Shown piece by piece: positions 62,641 to 64,000 of a DNA stretch of 64,000 bases. Origin of the DNA: Cardinalis cardinalis (lineage: Eukaryota; Chordata; Aves; Passeriformes; Cardinalidae); contig JACDOX010000007.1 of NCBI GenBank assembly GCA_014549065.1, forward strand, positions 9,593,648 to 9,657,647, in the 5' to 3' direction. Under the pieces are notes generated by a model. That model searched no databases, had not been told where the DNA came from, and worked only from the letters and a program-made list of their open reading frames with translations. Position numbers and translations under genes: made by a program. How positions within the stretch are numbered: position 1 is the stretch's first letter; each line of letters starts with the position of its first letter.

Positions 62641-62961
62641 CATCAACCCCTCCTCCCTGACATTAGAAGTCTCACTGATTTTCATGTCATGAACCCTGAA
62701 GTCTTTTTGCCTATTAGAAATTTACTCTTGCATTCCTTTGCCCCTGTGCATGCAGTTGAAGATCATCCCTGTTTTCCATTTTTTTCACTCTGAATTCACT
62801 TGTTCTTCTCCCTCATTACAAAGTATGGGAACTGTCCCGATATCTTACTTCCCACAAGTATTTTTACAAATACTGTTTCAAATCCCCCATTTCCATTTTT
62901 AACCTCTTTCAGTCTGGCTTTTCATTGAAGGCTTTACTATCTTCTTTTTGGTGAGGTTTTT
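62641..62961. other. Non-coding sequence, nothing recognised
   Basis: T- and C-rich unique sequence just beyond the visible CR1. It may include further, unalignable CR1. Confidence 0.45.
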
Positions 62962-62977
62962 TGTGTGTGTGTGTGTG
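62962..62977. repeat. (TG)8 microsatellite
   Basis: Eight TG units. Confidence 0.95.
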
Positions 62978-63179
62978 GTATTTTTGCTAGTTTTTACAGC
63001 TCTCAGTACACTCAGGATTTCAAGAATTGTTATCTTCTTGTGTTTATGACAGACCCTTCTTCAGATCTTTCACATTTCACTCCCTACCCCTACCTAAGCA
63101 GTGAAAGAGGCAGGCAGGTGAACAGGAAGGGACAGATTCAGCCACACCAAGTGCATGGGACATAAAGTCCTTTATCCCA

Positions 63180-63360
63180 TCTAGAGAAGGAAAACATGGA
63201 AGGGAAAAAACAGAAAAGCAAAGATAAGAAAGAAATGGAAATAAAGAAAAGGACAAAGAATCTAAGAAATTCAAGCACAGTTAGAAGACAAGAATAAAGG
63301 AATGAAAAGCGTATGCAGTAAAGGCTGAAATGGAAAAAGAAAAAAATAATAGCAGGGGAA
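63180..63360. repeat. Purine/A-rich low-complexity tract
   Basis: The plus strand is almost entirely A and G words (gaaa, aaag, aagaa) without a fixed period. Confidence 0.75.
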
Positions 63361-63555
63361 ATATTTGAAACTTAAAAGGATATTTAAAAACCCCTAAAAT
63401 TAGGTAGGTAAGCTCAGTTACAATTTTAGGAAAAGAAATACAATCCCCTAATACAATGAAATGTCGATGAAAATCACCTTGTCTTAGCAGGAGGTATATA
63501 AAATTCAAAATATTTCTGAACTTTTTACTAATCTGTATCTTTTTCTTGAAAACAG

Positions 63556-63690
63556 GGAAGGAATGGGTTTGGTTTGATCAGCTATTCCAAGTCAGTGGTG
63601 CAGCTCTACAACCATGGCAACAAAGAGCTGACTCCCTGCTGCCAGGATCTCACATGGGAGCTGCAAAGCAGTGCAGCACTGGGATCATGA
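63556..63690 (+). other. Exon-like stretch near the right end, possible terminal coding exon
   Basis: A pyrimidine-rich run ending in tttttcttgaaaacag precedes 44 open codons and a TGA at 63688-63690. The frame contains GLISYSKSVVQLYNHGNKEL and then TPCCQDLTWELQSSAALGS, with a balanced composition, and it has no start codon of its own. The surrounding 63550-63780 is GC-richer and holds five CpGs within 90 bases, so the stretch may be conserved as an exon or as a regulatory element. The protein is not recognised, and no upstream exon or poly-A signal could be tied to it. Confidence 0.2.
63609..63621. promoter_or_regulatory. X-box-like sequence (RFX-type half site)
   Basis: caaccatggcaac reads gttgccatggttg on the minus strand, close to the RFX X-box (GTTGCCATGGAAAC) in its first half and central spacer. 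A single short motif is weak evidence. Confidence 0.25.
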
Positions 63691-64000
63691 TCGGCACTGA
63701 GAGAAGCGCTGAGGTTTTAGAGCTCCGTTACAGCACAGCTACTTCTTGCGTTTGTTACCACGCATGCCAGTCACAGTAGGCCTCACTTGGTTTAGGATTA
63801 TTATCCAAGGAATTTACAATCATAACAGCTTTTTAAGTCTATCAGCATCATACTTTAAAAATAATTTTTTTTCTCCTCAGAGCTAGAAAAATAGCTAAGG
63901 AAAACCTGTTTTGTTTAAAAACATGTATCTTACCTCCAAATAGAATAGTTCTTTTTCCCAGGTTATTAAAAATAAACAAGAAATCCACTATATTTTAACT
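63691..64000. other. Non-coding sequence at the window edge
   Basis: CpG-bearing to about 63770, then AT-rich. Nothing else recognised before the sequence ends. Confidence 0.5.

Noticed and set aside
1..64000. A new multi-gene system, CRISPR array, viral insertion or RNA operon
   Set aside because: No cluster of coding genes, regularly spaced repeats, paired long terminal repeats or RNA gene signatures could be seen. The window reads as gene-poor avian DNA.

Overview
The window looks like non-coding vertebrate nuclear DNA, most likely from a bird. It is AT-rich and CpG-poor. The longest open frames are about 170 codons and none is recognisable. It carries several pieces of CR1 LINE, the dominant avian retroposon, and I see no Alu-, B1- or L1-type repeats. 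The clearest CR1 is a 3' end on the minus strand at about 62250-62640. Isolated n bases inside a TA microsatellite (29952) and a T tract (50853) fit a short-read assembly. I see no bacterial, phage, CRISPR, rRNA, tRNA or snRNA features. I cannot tell whether this is an intergenic desert or the inside of very long introns.

Layout. 1-11 kb is unique sequence with two degraded CR1 pieces (about 5425-5560 and 10350-10560), a perfect 12-bp inverted repeat (4184-4215), one exon-like stretch (2727-2795) and a CpG-enriched block at 8170-8900 that contains an octamer motif. 11-30 kb holds a small CpG cluster (11150-11390), A-rich and purine-rich tracts, two striking short palindromes (24124-24149 and 24944-24969), and ends in a long TA microsatellite (29890-30052). 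30-46 kb holds the best exon-like stretch (31693-31795, with a good acceptor and a GT donor), short tandem repeats, two diverged copies of an old dispersed repeat (42015-42115 and 44975-45125), and a long A tract (45916-45999). A third likely copy of that repeat is at 7418-7512. 46-64 kb holds a GC/CpG-enriched kilobase (48060-49040), CR1 tails (49555-49645 and 54255-54282), the most enhancer-like element of the window (about 58840-59160, with a perfect TAATTA-centred palindrome at 59072-59085), the large CR1, and an exon-like stretch at the right end (63556-63690).

No set of genes working together can be described. The items most worth following are the 58.8-59.2 kb element, the exon-like stretch at 31.7 kb, and a template-switch-like rearrangement inside the 62.4 kb CR1. 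I found no convincing new multi-gene system. All family names rest on remembered consensus sequences, not on a search.
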